This document shows, one piece after another, positions 24,817 to 37,912 of a stretch of 64,000 bases of DNA (positions are counted from its first letter, which is position 1; each line of letters opens with the position of its first letter). The stretch is from Callorhinus ursinus (taxonomy: Eukaryota; Chordata; Mammalia; Carnivora; Otariidae). The notes beneath the pieces are model-generated. The model had not been told where the DNA came from. It did no database searches and saw only the letters and a list, made by a program, of their open reading frames with translations. The DNA is taken from the NCBI RefSeq assembly GCF_003265705.1, contig NW_020312935.1:1300373-1364372 (forward strand). Reading direction: 5' to 3'. The translations under genes were made by a program, and so were the position numbers.

Positions 24817-26363
24817 GTCGAGATGGACTTACTCTTGAGGTGGCAGCATGATGAAATACTGTAATTCTGTGAAAATATAATAATGGCCCAAGGCAAAACA
24901 ATGACCAGGTCAAACACTGATTCTAATCCAGTGTGATATTTTCGGTTTTAATGCAAACCACTCAAAAGTCATAATTTTTATTAGTTTTGAAATTATAATA
25001 CAACATGCCACGTATGGAAATCCCCTTGAGATATTTCTTGAAAAATATTTTTGTATTAACCACGCAACCTGAGGCCTCTTCATTAACTTGTAAGGGCTAT
25101 GATAGGAGATGCTAATCGTACCTGCCTCAAAGGGTTTCCCACCCAAAGTCTGACAAGGTCATGCAGGTCACATACTTTGCCCCACACTTGGTACTTAGTA
25201 AGAGCTCAATAAATGTTTACTATAATTGATGTTATTTTTATGCCAACTGGAAAGAATAAGATGAAAGTACTGAAAAAATTGGGGGAGAAAAAGCGTGTAT
25301 TCTTCAATGGTTTTTGTAAATAGATCAAGTAGGGCATAAGTGTTAATCATATCCAAAGATCTTTAAATGCTCCCACTAGCTAAATAGAAAACTAAGACAA
25401 CTTGGTAAATAATTAGGCTCTGGTTTCAGACAATCCCCAATCCATATTCTATTCACTCCAGTCTGGCTGAAATGAACACAGTGCTGGAGGAAAGACTCAG
25501 AGAACAAAATGGTTTAAAATGCAGACATCAAACAAGAGGGTGGAAATAGCAAACTAGACCCAGTTGGGTTTGTTTATGAAGGTAACAGACTGATCAGTGC
25601 ACTTCCCCGTGCAGCGTCCCCTGACTTCACAATGACAAAGAGCACAGAAGCAGCAGGGAGGAGCATGAGCGTCCTGGGGGTCCTGGGAGCTCTTACAGCC
25701 CCTGTCAGCCCACGAGGATGAGGGCCCTATGAGCGCAGGGACTGCTTCATTCCCAGCCCTAAACAACGGGTGGCTCCTATTTCTCAACATATTTATCCAA
25801 TCAGTCATATCTACTCAGTTTGCACACTGTGTACTTCTTAGCAGATGCCTATTCATCTTTGCAGCCTATTTCTGCCATTTTCTCAACTGGAACCACAAAA
25901 GTCATACACATTTAGAGCTGAAAGGGGCCTCTGAGAGCATGCGGGGCAGAGGGAAGCCCTAAGCATTTTCAAACACGGATTGAGGTGTTTCACTGTGGCA
26001 CTTTTCCAAACCTTGAAACCAGTACCTGTTCCCTTCTGATACATGAAAAATACCGGCCCCTTTAGGATTTGTGGGGTTCCAATGACAAGGAGTGTTAGGA
26101 ACACCCATGGCTAGAATGGGCAAAGAGATCAGGTATAAAAGGTGACTCATCCATTCCTGGGTCCATCATTGGGTATTCCATTTCAGAGCAGTTGAAGACC
26201 TGGGCTTCCTCCTAACCAAGAGACAAATGTATTCCCCTGGTGGGTTTAGACACTGCTTTGTTTGAGGGTATAGAAACAGCTAACCTGTTTCTATCCAAAC
26301 TGACTGACCAAAGGAGCTACCTTGGATCCTGAGAAAACCCTATGCTAGAAAAGTCTCACCAGG

Positions 26364-26562
26364 GGGCGCCTGAGTGGCTCAGTCGTTAGGCGTCTGCCTT
26401 TGGCTCAGGTCATGATCCCAGAGTCCTGGGATCGAGCCTCACATTGGGCTCCCTGCTCGGCAGGAAGTCTGCTTCTCCCTCTCCAACTCCCTCTGCTTGC
26501 GTTCCAGCTCTCGCTATCTCTCTGTCAAATAAATAAATAAAATCTTTAAAAAAAAAGAAAAA
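26364..26562 (+). mobile_element. Carnivore SINE (SINEC)
   Basis: Full-length copy with a perfect 16-base target-site duplication GAAAAGTCTCACCAGG at 26348-26363 and 26563-26578, so probably a recent insertion. Confidence 0.94.
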
Positions 26563-26682
26563 GAAAAGTCTCACCAGGACAGGAGGAAGTGGTCCTTAAG
26601 AAGGATATAATGGAAATGAGATAAGCTCTGTGCATGTGGGAAAATTCAAGCATCTTACTGCTTGGGGTGAACCAGATCACTT

Positions 26683-27180
26683 TCTTTTCTTTTCTTTTTT
26701 TTAATCTATTCGTTTTTTAAGTTCAATTAACCAACATATAGTACATCATTAGTTTTTGATGTAGTGTTCAACAATTCATTAGTTGCATATAACACCCAGT
26801 GCTCATCACAACACATGCCCTCCTTAATGCTCATCACCCAGTTACCCCAGCCCTCCAGCCCCCTCCCTTCTGCAACCCTCAATATGTTTCCTGGAGTCCA
26901 GAGTCTCTCATGGTTTGTCTCCCTCTCTGATTTCTTCCCATTCAGTTTTCCCTATGGTCCTCTGCACTATTCCTTATATTCCACATTATTAGTGAAACCA
27001 TATGATAATTGTCGTTCTCTGCTTGATTTATTTCACTTAGCATAATACCTTCCAGTTCCATCCATGTTGATGTAAATGGTAGGTATTCATCCTTTCTGAT
27101 GGCTGAGTAATATTCCATTGTATATATATATATATATATACCACATCTTCTTTATCCATTCATCTGTTGAAGGACATCCA
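26683..27180 (-). mobile_element. Carnivore L1 3' UTR
   Basis: About 500 bases of minus-strand L1 3' UTR (CATATAGTACATCATTAG, CCCAGTGCTCATCACAAC, TTTCACTTAGCATAATACC), containing a (TA)10 run. Flanks CAGATCACTTT and CAGACCACTTT are the probable target-site duplication. Confidence 0.82.
27121..27140. repeat. (TA)10 microsatellite
   Basis: Perfect TA run inside the L1 3' UTR. Confidence 0.95.
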
Positions 27181-27386
27181 GACCACTTTCAAAATCGTTA
27201 TCCCAGGAAGAAAATCCAAGGTCCATATGCATACAAGAAGACAACACACTTAAGTTCTATCGCAGAAGCATTCCAGGACACCCCATCATCACAGAAGTCT
27301 GATTATCAGCACTGGTAGGTTGGAAAATGGTGGGAAGACACACTCCAGAGGTGACCAGAAGCTCCCCAGAGGAGGGAGTGTTAGTT

Positions 27387-27592
27387 TTTTTTGTTTTTTG
27401 TTTTTTGTTTCAAAGATTTCATTTATTTGAGAGAGAGAGAGAGAGAGAGCACGAGAGGGGGAAGAGTCAGAGAGAGAAGCAGACTCCCCGCTGAGCGGGG
27501 AGCCCAATGCAGGACTCGATCCTGGATCATGACCAGGATCATGACCTGAGCCGAAGGCAGTCGCTTAACCAACTGTGCCACCGAGGTGCCCA
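27387..27592 (-). mobile_element. Carnivore SINE, first unit of a tandem pair
   Basis: Reverse copy with T-rich tail and head ending CCACCGAGGTGCCCA, followed directly by a second SINE unit. It carries an internal 12-base duplication (GGATCATGACCA) near 27523-27546. Confidence 0.88.
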
Positions 27593-27743
27593 GAAAGAGA
27601 GCACATGAGAGGGGGGAGGGTCAGAGGGAGAAGGAGACTCCCCGTGAGCAGGAAGCCTGATGCGGGACTCGATCACGTGTCTCCAGGATTATGACCTGAG
27701 CCACAAGCAGTCACTTAACCAACTCAGCCACCCAGGCGCCCTT
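27593..27743 (-). mobile_element. Carnivore SINE, second unit of a tandem pair
   Basis: Reverse SINE unit without its own AAATAAA tail, joined head to body with the first unit. The pair is enclosed by one target-site duplication, GTGTTAGT, at 27378-27385 and 27744-27751. Confidence 0.85.
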
Positions 27744-29070
27744 GTGTTAGTGTTTTGATGTCATCCCTAAAAGGATCGTCTGATATAGAGGCTTCTTGGG
27801 CAGAGAAGCCCTTCTGCTTGGTGAGGGAATCTGAGTCCACAGGGTTTTCAGTCTGAGCGAATGGGACTGTGGGCTCAGTGCTTTCTTATCCTGGGCTGCA
27901 TTGGTTTTACTGGGTCTGAGACAGCTGTTAGTAACTTGCAGCTTTTACTGAGCTCTGGGAGGAAATTCAAGGATAAATGCTATTCTAAAACCCTCTCCTG
28001 GGCTTGTCACAGGTATAATGTACATTAAGAGGACTATGTGTATCTGTAAAAACAGAAGTGTGGTCATTCAGTTTCCTCTCACAGAGAGATGTTTTCAATC
28101 TCCTTCATTTGAAGGAGTTAGGAACATGTAGAAGGACCGTTATTTTTCAGTTGGGATTAAAATAAAAGTGAAATAACTTCTATTTCTTTATAGCAAAAAC
28201 TCAACATAGCACTTTCTAGCAAATCGGAGAAAATAAACCTCAGAAACAGGCTATCAGCCTAAACTGACCCCACTTTTTACTTATAGCTCTGAAACATTTC
28301 ACATCACTTCTCCAACCCTCCTGAAATTAACTTCCATGTCATTTAAGTCTCTGAAAAGAATGTTCCCTTTGTTATTGTTCAGTTCTAAAGTCTCTTTCTG
28401 AAAACCAAAACATTCAGAATTTTCCCTGGCCGCTCTGCCATCAATATCCTTTCTTCCCGGTCCTCAGAAAGCAGCCTCATGGCACAGAACCCCTGCTGTT
28501 CTACATTCCTTCTATGTATGACCCCTCTCCCATCACTGTCTATTCTCCTGCTCCAAATGAGAGACTGCATATCTAGGATATGAACTGTAAGTGACTATTA
28601 GGTTGTTTGTTGAAAATAATTGTGAAAATGGCCTTCAGTTATATTATAATTATTTTCCTTCTTGGTCTTAATGTTTTGTTTTTTTCCTCAGATCCATAGC
28701 TGCATTTCACTTATTGATCAAGTGAATCTCCCAGAAGGAATCAACTTTGAATTCAAACTGAACTTTGAATTTGAATCAACTTTTCAGGTCTAAAGCGAAC
28801 TCTCATATTGCAGCTTTTACTCAAATATCAAATATCTCTGGAAATGGAACTTCATGTTTCCTTCTGGAACAAGAACAACCAACCAAGTAACTTGACGGAT
28901 TCAGTTCCGAGACTTTTTGTAAGATGTCTATGAACACACTGCCACTAGTTCATAACAGTGGTTATGAACAGTGATACCATCTTGAGAAAAGTGTCCTTTT
29001 TTAAAAAATTATCTTCTTAAAAACTTACACTGACAATGACTAAAGGGGCTCTTGTAAAAATCTCCCTTGA

Positions 29071-29269
29071 GGGGCGCCTGGGTGGCTCAGTTGGTTGGGC
29101 GACTGCCTTCGGCTCAGGTCATGATCCTGGAGTCCCGGGATCGAGTCCCGCATCGGGCTTCCTGCTCAGCAGGGAGTCTGCTTCTCCCTCTGACCCTCTT
29201 CCCTCTCGTGCTTTCTATCTCTCATTCTCTCTCTCTCTCAAATAAATAAATAAAATCTTTAAAAAAAAA
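29071..29269 (+). mobile_element. Carnivore SINE (SINEC)
   Basis: Full-length copy with a perfect target-site duplication TAAAAATCTCCCTTGA at 29055-29070 and 29270-29285. Confidence 0.94.
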
Positions 29270-29522
29270 TAAAAATCTCCCTTGAAAATCCTTAAATGAA
29301 AAAGAAAATATTTTAAAAATCACCTTCCTTCCCACCTATCACCCATCTCCCTCCCTTCTCTCTTCCTTCGTCCCTTACTCCCTCGCTTCCAATGAAGGAT
29401 TATTTTTGCAAATTTTGCAAAATCAGAACCCAACTGCAAGAACAGTGTTACATATAAATTTAATTCACTTGGTTTATCTGGAAAATAATGCTTACATTTG
29501 TCAAACAAAATAGTTGCATTTT

Positions 29523-29601
29523 ATTTTATTTTTTTTATTTTATTATGTTATGTTAGTCACCATACATCATTAGTTTTTGATGTGGTGATCCACGATTCAT
29601 T
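29523..29601 (-). mobile_element. Ultra-short carnivore L1 3' end
   Basis: Reverse of the same L1 terminus (TGTTAGTCACCATACATCAT, ending at CACGATTCATT). Target-site duplication GTTGCATTTT at 29513-29522 and 29602-29611. Confidence 0.78.
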
Positions 29602-29739
29602 GTTGCATTTTAATCCCCAACTTAAATTTAGAAGAGTGATCTAAATGTTTGCCGCTCAAATGTTATACTTTCCAATCATACTTCCTGATCTGATGAGACT
29701 GAATCACATCTAACTCTAAATCATAATATTGGCAACCAT

Positions 29740-29915
29740 TAACCGAGAGCTCATGTTCCCAGCACTGCGGGAAGTACTAATGTACAATATCCGCCTCAAA
29801 CTTTACAATCTTGTGAAGTATTATCCCCATTTTAAAGATGAGACAACCAAAGCAAACAGAAGTTAAATATCTCACCTAAGACCACACCAACCATAAGTGG
29901 GAGAACTGGGATTTT
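29740..29915 (-). repeat. MIR SINE relic
   Basis: Reverse MIR: TATTATCCCCATTTTAAAGA, then TAAGTGGGAGAACTGGGATT. Confidence 0.65.
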
Positions 29916-29992
29916 ATAATATATTTTTCTTTAATTTCCTGAACCCCCCTGCAATTATAACAAAAGGTCAGTCCTCACCTTTCTCACATCGT

Positions 29993-30013
29993 AAAAAAAA
30001 AAAAAAAAAAAAA
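29993..30013. repeat. Poly-A tract
   Basis: 21 A residues with no recognisable retroposon upstream of it. Confidence 0.9.
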
Positions 30014-33000
30014 TGCCAGAAGAAACCTAAAAACACGACAACAGATAATCAGGCTTAGATGAGGCCAGCATGACCTGGTGTTCCCATCTGGTGAACAAAG
30101 TAGGAGGCACTATATGCTCATATGTTCAGGTACCTTGGAAGGTGACTCACAGGAGGTTCCTTTGGATGACACAGCCAACATTAGTGTGCTGCAGCTCTTC
30201 AGAAATGTATTGGAAGATCTTTATAAAGCTATCCTTGTTGGGTCAGGGTGCAGTCAGTTCAGAACAAGGTCAGTGAAAAATGATTTCAAGAGCAGCTGTA
30301 TAATGTGTGATGAATTCCATCGTGTTCCACCAAAATGGAAAAATTCCTGACTACATAAACAAATATTTTCAGCTGTGTTATCATATTTAAGGGAAAATTT
30401 TAAAATTTCTCTTGGGAAATAAAAATATCTTCTTAATCAAATTTCTATCAATCAATTAAAAAGAGAAGCCCTGATGAGAAACTATAATCTGCTTCACCAT
30501 CTACAATTGCTCTTCTAGAATCTTCCAGATCAATGAGAGACATCATGGCTCCTTTTATCATCACTTAGGGCAAGTAGGAGTTGTCTCAAAGAGACATAAG
30601 GCAAAAAAATGGAAGCTAACATATTGAAGGAAAACTACCCCAATTATCATTGAGAGAAAAGACTGAGTTGGCACATGATATGCAAGGAGACTTTTCTACT
30701 CCACTGTAATTCCTGCGGCAAGACACTGTGATTTTAGTAAAGTTTTGATTCTCAAAATAATGACCAGTAAGGTTTCTAAGAGAGGGGTCTAAGATCTGGC
30801 CATCTGTCAGAGCAAGTTTCACTAAAGGTGTGTTCTGACTTCAGCGAGATACCCCAACCCATATGCAATGAAAATTCCACTGCGGTTTTCTAGGAGCTGA
30901 GGCAGTTGTGTGTGATGTTCATGCCCTTCTCTAGAGAGAACAGATTCGTGTCTCTTTCAACACTTAAGGCCGTTAACTTATTTAATGAGCCACAAGGAAC
31001 TCTGCTGTTTCTAAGACTTCCCCCAGGCCTCCCTCCACCTACAAAGGCTCTCCAGTACAACAGTGGATGTACCAGCACAAGTGGAAAAGATTTGCCTGAG
31101 CACAAGGATCGGAGAGGATGAACAATAATAAAGGGAAACTGAAGGATGGAAAACCGTACTGACAGAAGAGCTGTGACTCGTCAAGAACAGTTTGCTCTCA
31201 GCAGATTCCCGTCCTCCTTTCTCCCTTCTGGTGTCCATTTCCCAGGAGTCAGCTCCCACATGTTTGCAACGTGACTCATGACTAATGGTACAAGAAGTAG
31301 AAGGGGTTTGCAGTAAAGAGCTAGATCTTTCCTCTTTGGTAGCTATCTAGGCTTCCACCCAACCTGGTTCTGCTTAGCTTACGTGCTATGCCGATTTGGG
31401 AAAAATAAGGCAAACTAAATTTGAGCTGTGCTTTCAGTCTGAATTGCTGAACCACGTTTTCTGTAGGCTTAGCTGACAACAAAGCATGGTTTACTATTAC
31501 TTACATGGTAATAAAGAAATGATCAAATTTCCCTCCCTTTTTGAGGCTTACTAAAGCTTAAAGCTAGGGATACTAGAAGAAGTTTTCTTTGATGGAAAAG
31601 ACATTTGCTAACAGGAGTAGAAATGTTTTCCCCTGTTCACCGATGTCAGGCAATCAGTTAAGATCAGTTTGGGCATCTTTACATTCCCAGGCCTTTGTTT
31701 TTGAGAAAAGATCAAGCATTTTACATTCAGAAAATTGCTGCATCTTAGAAGTGTGACCTGAGCCAGAAGTACCAGAGTCCAGAAACAAGGCCAGCACATC
31801 TGTGCTGTGATTTCTCAGAGGACTCCCAGACACCCATGGAAATTGAAAGCTTAATTCTCTTTTTGCCCTGTGATGTTCTTCTGCCTCATGGTTCTCAGAT
31901 TTGTGGTTTTTGTCTCTGAATCTCTCTCACTCAGGGTACCCAAGAGACCTACGCAGAGGATATAACATAATGACACTGTCAAATTTCTGTATAGCCAGAG
32001 TCCATCTAGTAAAATAGAATATTGTATTTCTGAAAGTAGTCAATTCCACTTGATTTTCTGGAAGGCACAAAACATTCATAATAGACTCAATTTTGCATTT
32101 TTTTTCCAAAGTGGGGGAAAGAACTACACAGAAGCAGATAGCCTGAGAAATAATCAGTATTCTACAGAACCCCAGTACCTTCCCTCAGCAAGGCATAAAT
32201 GGAAAATTTCAGGCTAATATTCCAAGACATTATCAAAAGAACTGACATGAGGAACTTGATATAAATAGTAATAATATACTGCGTGTATTGATGACTACAG
32301 CAACAATCATGGCCTACCAGTAGAATATCAATTACCAAGTAAAGATTAAAAAAAAAATCCTCCCATACCTCTGTCCTGTATCTGCCCTGATGGTCACTCT
32401 GGGTCCCGGTCTACCCCTGTCTACCTTCTCTACCAGTGAACACCTCTGGGGTCTCTCAAAAGACAAACTCCCACCTCTGCATTGAGACCATATCAGTATG
32501 TACCTAAGATGCTCCAGCGTAACTCAAGGTTAGAACAACAGACTCTATGGCAATGTTATACAATGAGCATACTGAGAAGAAAGTGAGCCAAGACAATGGA
32601 ACTACCTAGTGGCCAGGTGGTGAACAGGTGGTAAAAGAGAATAAGAACTTGCAGACCTAGAGTTTGGGTCAGCATTGAGTTAGGCTACTTCTCACATTAT
32701 CAAATTAATAAAATTTTATTAAATTCAAACTCATCACTACCTCTGGGCATTTTAGGGACAGTGACTGATCTGGATCCTAAATCTACTTGCTTTAAATTAC
32801 AAGAGCCTCTAGAATAGGAACAGTGTTCCCATAGAACATTCAGTATGCACAGAACACAATAAGGGCTAACCTAAACTTGGTTTTAGGTGATGCACTGAAG
32901 AACCAAGATATTTAGATGTGGGTCTGAGAAAATAAGCATATCATTTCTTATTGATTTCCAGACCCTAAGGTAATAGGTTTTTTTTTTCCTTTTTAAGTTT

Positions 33001-33713
33001 ACCTCATTTGGAGACAATGTCCTTCCTCAGTGGACACAGAGGCTGAAGAGTCCAGAAAGCTAGGTGGTCTCTAAGCCCCTGCATCTGCCTTTTATTTTTT
33101 TTGGACAGGGTATCCATTAGAGATTGATTTTCAGATCAGTAGGTAACACTGCTTGGTTTTCACCTTCCCTGCTTCTCCTGTGAACTCAACTCATATCAAG
33201 AAGCTAATTAAAAGGAATCACACCCTAATAAAAAACTAATCGCTGATGCACAGCTCATCTGTCAGAAATTAAATAGTGGCCATTTGGCATAGCTGATCTA
33301 ATAGATGAGCAAGATTCAGAAGAGAACTTCAGGAGAAAATGGTGATGAACCTGCCAGAACAGGGTAGAAAGACGTGTAAGATATGCTGCTGTGCCCCCAG
33401 CTGGCTGCTTCTCCCCTTAGCCATTCTTCTCTGTGAATTTACAGCCTCTCCTCTCTTTGCAGGGTCCCCAAAGGTGAGCATATAGGGGCTGCCTTGGGCC
33501 CTCTGCAATTGTCCTAGTTTGCTCCGCTCTTAGAATGTCCATCTTCTTTGCATGCCTTCAATGAAGACGTCTATATAATACTCACAAATCTTGCTTCCAC
33601 TTCTGATTCCTCTCCTCCATATTTAATACTGCATTTCCAAAACTTTCTGGATATCCACTGTCATCTCAAATTCAACGTATTCAGAACCAGACTCAAGATC
33701 ACCAACTGATTTC

Positions 33714-33753
33714 CATTCCTTCCTTCTTTCCTTCCTTCCTCCCTCCTTCTATC
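33714..33753. repeat. (TTCC)n simple repeat
   Basis: Imperfect TTCC/TCCC pyrimidine run. Confidence 0.85.
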
Positions 33754-33889
33754 CTCCATTTATTGGCACTATGGTAGGCCTGAGGCACAGATAAGGATAA
33801 GGCACTCCTTGACTTTAAGGAAGTCAGAGTTTGTTCCCAAATTGGAGAATCAAAATTAATGAGTCAGAAAGCATCTACGTGTCCTACCT

Positions 33890-34005
33890 CAACATCCTTA
33901 TTTCGTATACAAGGCAACCAAAGCCAAGAGAGATCAAATGGCTTGTTTAAGGTCACACATGCTATTGGCAAAGCCGGGAATTAAACCCAAGACTCCTGAT
34001 ATGGT
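33890..34005 (-). repeat. MIR SINE relic
   Basis: Reverse MIR: GGCTTGTTTAAGGTCACACA and GCAAAGCCGGGAATTAAACC. Confidence 0.65.
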
Positions 34006-34789
34006 AATTTCCATGAAAGACATCATAATTCTCCCAGCCACTCTAGTTCAGATCTGAGGAGACACGTGTTACCATGTCACACCCTCAACAACCAATCACA
34101 AAGCACTTTAATACCTTTCTTTTGAATATCTCTCACATATGCCACTTCCTTTGGTTTCCAGCCATCAGCAGGCTGACCATCCAAGTCAGCGTGACCTTCA
34201 CACATCACCCTCAACTTGCCAGCAGAGATGTTCAGTCTCCTTGGTACTTCCTGCACTAGCACAGTTCCCCTGCCTGACCTGCACCACCCTCCCAGCCCCA
34301 ATCCACCCTCCTCCAATTTGATCCACTCATGTCTACCAAGATAATATTTCTAAAGCATCTGTACACATCATGTACCTGCTCCAAGCCCCACAGTGAGTCT
34401 CCAATATACTAGGGATGCTGTGTGGGAGAACAGGTCTGTGGTCATGGGGAAATACTGCTTGCACTCTACCCCGTGGAGAATCATTTTCTCTTGAACTGGT
34501 ATTTCTCAAACTTATTTGACCACAGAACTTCCTTTTTTCAAGGAACACACATTAACCCCCCTCTGATCCAGTATGTGCAGAAGCGCACTGTGGGAAGCTG
34601 GAGCCTGCAGTCTGTAGTTCAACAGGTTGGCCAGGCAGCCCAGACTTCCTCTACTCGCCTTCCCCTCCTTCCATGACTGCCTGACCCAGCAAAACTAGTC
34701 CATTCATTGTTATTTAATACTTTATTTTCACAATTTCTCCAACTAGAAATATCCTCCTTCCTTTCCACTTACTTAAATCTTCCTTCCTC

Positions 34790-34880
34790 CAAAATTCAAT
34801 TCAGTTCTCATCTCTTCTATAAGTCCTTTCCCAGCTCTCTCATCCAAAACTACTGTAGCATTTATATACTTGTATCAGAA
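34790..34880 (+). repeat. Possible L2 relic
   Basis: Short match to the L2 3' region (AATTCAGTTCTCATCTCTTC, AAGTCCTTTCCCAGCTC). Weak. Confidence 0.4.
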
Positions 34881-36124
34881 AACGAAAATCTCAACAGCAG
34901 AAAATGCATATAGTTCACATTTGCATCAAGAAGTTAATAAAATGGCAAAAATTTCCCTATCAAATAGCTTCAAATTAATTTACAAGGTAAGATTATATTA
35001 CATTCTCAAGAACTGCATTTCTACAAAACCATTAGGATCTTGAAGGAGGGGAAAAAGGGAGATTTTATATTAATAAATAATTCACTGTTAATAACACTGA
35101 GTTCAGCTGTTTTGACTAGAATAAGGAGACACTAGGAAAGTTTCATGCCTTCATTTTCATTTTGCAAAAACTGTCAAGAACCGGCTAATGAATACTATGA
35201 GAAGAAAAGAGAATAGTGTACAGAAAAAACAAAATCATTACAGATGCCATAAACACCACTTATACTCTAAGTGAATATTATCCCCTTCCTGTTTCCAGTG
35301 ATTTTTTTCACACAATATATACAAAATCAGTCTCATTTATTTAAAAGATACCACTTCTGTATATTCTTATTTTTAAAAGATTTTTCTTCCTAATGGTGAA
35401 AAGATGCCTTGTGATAATAACACCCAATTCAGTTCCTATCTAAAGTTCAAAAGCAATCATATTAAATGCCACATTTTAACATACATATATCTCCCCCATC
35501 TCCATAAGCAGCTTCAAGTTATGGAAGAGCTCATGAAGAGAAGGAGATCTGAGGTAACCCTAGTCTTTCAACTTCCTGAATTGAAAATGTACAAAACTCA
35601 CCTGTGGGCCTCCCAACTCCTCCTGACCACCAACGTTTGCCATCCCAGAGCCATTCATTCCCAGAAAGCTATGACAAATAGGACAGTAGTCATCAGCCTG
35701 GATCTCCCATACCAGCTGGGAAGAATCTTGGACTGTCTATACTCTGGACCTTACCAGCGTTGTCTAAGATTACCATGACTGATTGCTCCTCCCTTGCCTC
35801 TGTCCAACTCAGCCCTTGCTCGTTTGGACTTATAATGCCTTCTTAAACTTCTTAACATCTTCTGGCTTGACCTATTATCACAGGCAACTGTCCAATCCTC
35901 CCAAGACTATATGTTCATGTTGTTTTAACCTTTAACCATCATATCCGAGGATCCCTTTGCTCAAATGAGCCCTGGACAGATTCTGAGGTGAGAGAAAATT
36001 TAGCCTCAAGTCCTATCTCCAACCTTATTATCCCACATTAACCCTTTACTTCAAGCAAACTGATCCATTTCCGGAACCCTGAATTATCCATGCCATACAC
36101 AAACCCCATTTTGTTTTTCAAAAG

Positions 36125-36260
36125 CCCTGTCCTGCAAGACCTAATTCAAGGCTCTGCTCCCAAGAAACCTTCTCTAATTTGGCCTATGATAATCACCTCA
36201 ACATCTGAACTAGTATACTGACTGTCTTCACCAGAGATTCACACAGCAGGTCCTGCAAAA
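36125..36260 (+). repeat. Possible L2 relic
   Basis: CCTAATTCAAGGCTCTGCTC and AGAAACCTTCTCTAATTTGG resemble the L2 3' region. Confidence 0.45.
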
Positions 36261-36589
36261 CAATAGCCCCAAAGCATGTCTCCAAGGAGAAGGCTCTCTT
36301 GAAAATTATAATGCACATTATCATATTAAAAACTTAGACATCTTACAGCAAAGAAACCTTTCAAACAATATTGAACACCCTGTTTGTGAAACTTATTTTT
36401 CTGTGGAATCCCCTTCTATCTTCTATCCTTTAAAAAGTTTGGAAGTGCAGACATAAGGAAAACAGGTCTCCACAAGTCAGTGGCATTTCCCACCAGTGAT
36501 CTTGCATTCTAATGTCCATGTGCCCATATCTTCTCTCCAAATGGTTTGAATAGTAACAATCCAGCAGCTCCAATTAGCTTTGGGCTTTC

Positions 36590-36634
36590 TCTACTACTAC
36601 TACTACTACGATGACTACTACTACTATTACTACT
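36590..36634. repeat. (CTA)n microsatellite
   Basis: Interrupted CTA/ACT trinucleotide run joined to a SINE tail. Confidence 0.92.
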
Positions 36635-36846
36635 TCTTTTTTGAGAGAGAGTGAGCGAGAGCTAGCATGCACACGAGTGGAGGGGGAGGGGCAGAGGGAG
36701 AGAGAGAGAATCTTAAGCAGGATCTATGCTCAGCACAGAGCCCAAAGCAGAGCCGGATGTGGGGCTTGATCTCACAATCCTGAGATCATGACCTGAGCCA
36801 AAATCAAGAGTTGGACGCTTCACCAACTGAGCCCCCAAGCACCCCA
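36634..36846 (-). mobile_element. Older carnivore SINE with trinucleotide tail
   Basis: Diverged reverse copy ending CCCCCAAGCACCCC. Its tail side abuts a (CTA)n microsatellite, which probably grew from the tail. Confidence 0.85.
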
Positions 36847-37334
36847 AGGCTTTCTCAACTTCTATTGCTATCTTTACCCTCCCATCATTCTATGCTCGCT
36901 AGGTGTTAAGGTCAGGCACAGTGCCTAGCTCATAGTAAATATAGAAGGCATTAGCTACTTTCATTTTGAAGCAGTAGGGAATGTGGTCAAGAGCTGGGTC
37001 TGTGGAATCAGACCAACCCTGTTTTAGGTCTGGCCCAGCCCTCACGAGTGAGGTCGAGGACTTGTCTGTTTTGTTCACTTGTGCCTTGTACACATGGAGT
37101 CCCTAATATAGAACACACAGTCAGTAACTTTTTATTGAGTGAATTAAGCACAAAGCAGTTCTCAACCCAAGTGATTTTGCCCACGAGGGGAACGTGTAAC
37201 AATGGCTGGAGACACTGTGGGCTGTCATAATTAGCAACTGGTTGCTAAAGGTCAGGGGTGCTGTTAAACATCCTACAATGTACAGGACAAAGAATTACCT
37301 AGCTTTAGAGGTCATCAGTGCAGAGGTTGAGAAA

Positions 37335-37530
37335 ACCTGCCCTAGAGTCAGGCTGGTCAGGGATACATTTCTAAATGCAGACACTGTTTGGCTTGGAGCA
37401 AGTTACCGAATTTTTCTGTCTTAATTTCCTCATCTGTAGAATGCAGAACTGGTGATAGAAGGTTGTTGTAAGATAACATATATACAAATGAGATAAACTG
37501 AGTAACACACATGAGATGTGTTTAACACAG
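37335..37530 (+). repeat. MIR SINE relic
   Basis: MIR core words CTTAATTTCCTCATCTGTAG and GGTTGTTGTAAGATAACA. It lies about 200 bases from exon C. Confidence 0.65.
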
Positions 37531-37728
37531 CAATTGGTGGGGAATGTGACCTGTGAGCATTCTTACCGTTAGCCTTCAGTCACTATCTCATACTGATATG
37601 AGGCCTTCAGCTGAAATCTTTATCCTCTCAGAACTCATTATCAATCCCAGAGTGAGTACTTTTATCAAAATAAGCCCTGCATCCCCACTTATGTTTACTG
37701 TATGGTCAGATTTTATTTATATGCTCAC

Positions 37729-37912
37729 CAGGGGCTCAAGAGTGAAAATGTTACTCAAGAAGAGCATGCTGTCTGCCTGAACCAGCCTCCTCTGATTCTC
37801 AAAGGTGCGGGAGAGAATGGAAAGTTGTTCTCGGAGTGAAGGATCAATAATGCACTCTTCAAGAAGCTCATCGGTCTCATTCTTTTCCTCTTTGCTCAGA
37901 TCATCACAGACC
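37729..37912 (-). CDS. HYDIN: HYDIN coding exon C
   Basis: Internal exon of 184 bases, one base completing the arginine codon and then 61 whole codons, ending in phase 0. It encodes a charged, probably helical insert (CDDLSKEEKNETDELLEE, then LREQLSILSRTFENQRRLVQ) and ends SNIFTLEPL, the run into the next beta strand. The insert separates two halves of an ASH domain, as in HYDIN. Acceptor TTCTTTAG|GG follows a strong pyrimidine tract; donor is CTG|GTGAGC. No stop or frameshift. Confidence 0.93.

Larger units (their letters stand above)
24144..37728 (-). other. HYDIN: HYDIN intron C-D
   Basis: 13.6 kb intron. SINEs sit at 24188, 26364, the pair at 27387, 29071 and 36634; an L1 3' UTR is at 26683-27180. 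From about 30014 to 36589 there is no SINE and only faint MIR and L2 relics. Stretches 24815-26347, 27752-29054, 30014-33713 and 34010-34790 hold nothing else recognisable. Confidence 0.9.

Noticed and set aside
30070..30350. Possible processed pseudogene after the poly-A at 29993
   Set aside because: The poly-A lies on the wrong side for a plus-strand copy, and the frames match no family I recognise.
35404..35778. 124-codon open frame on the plus strand
   Set aside because: No family resemblance, low-complexity start and no splice or promoter context; treated as chance.
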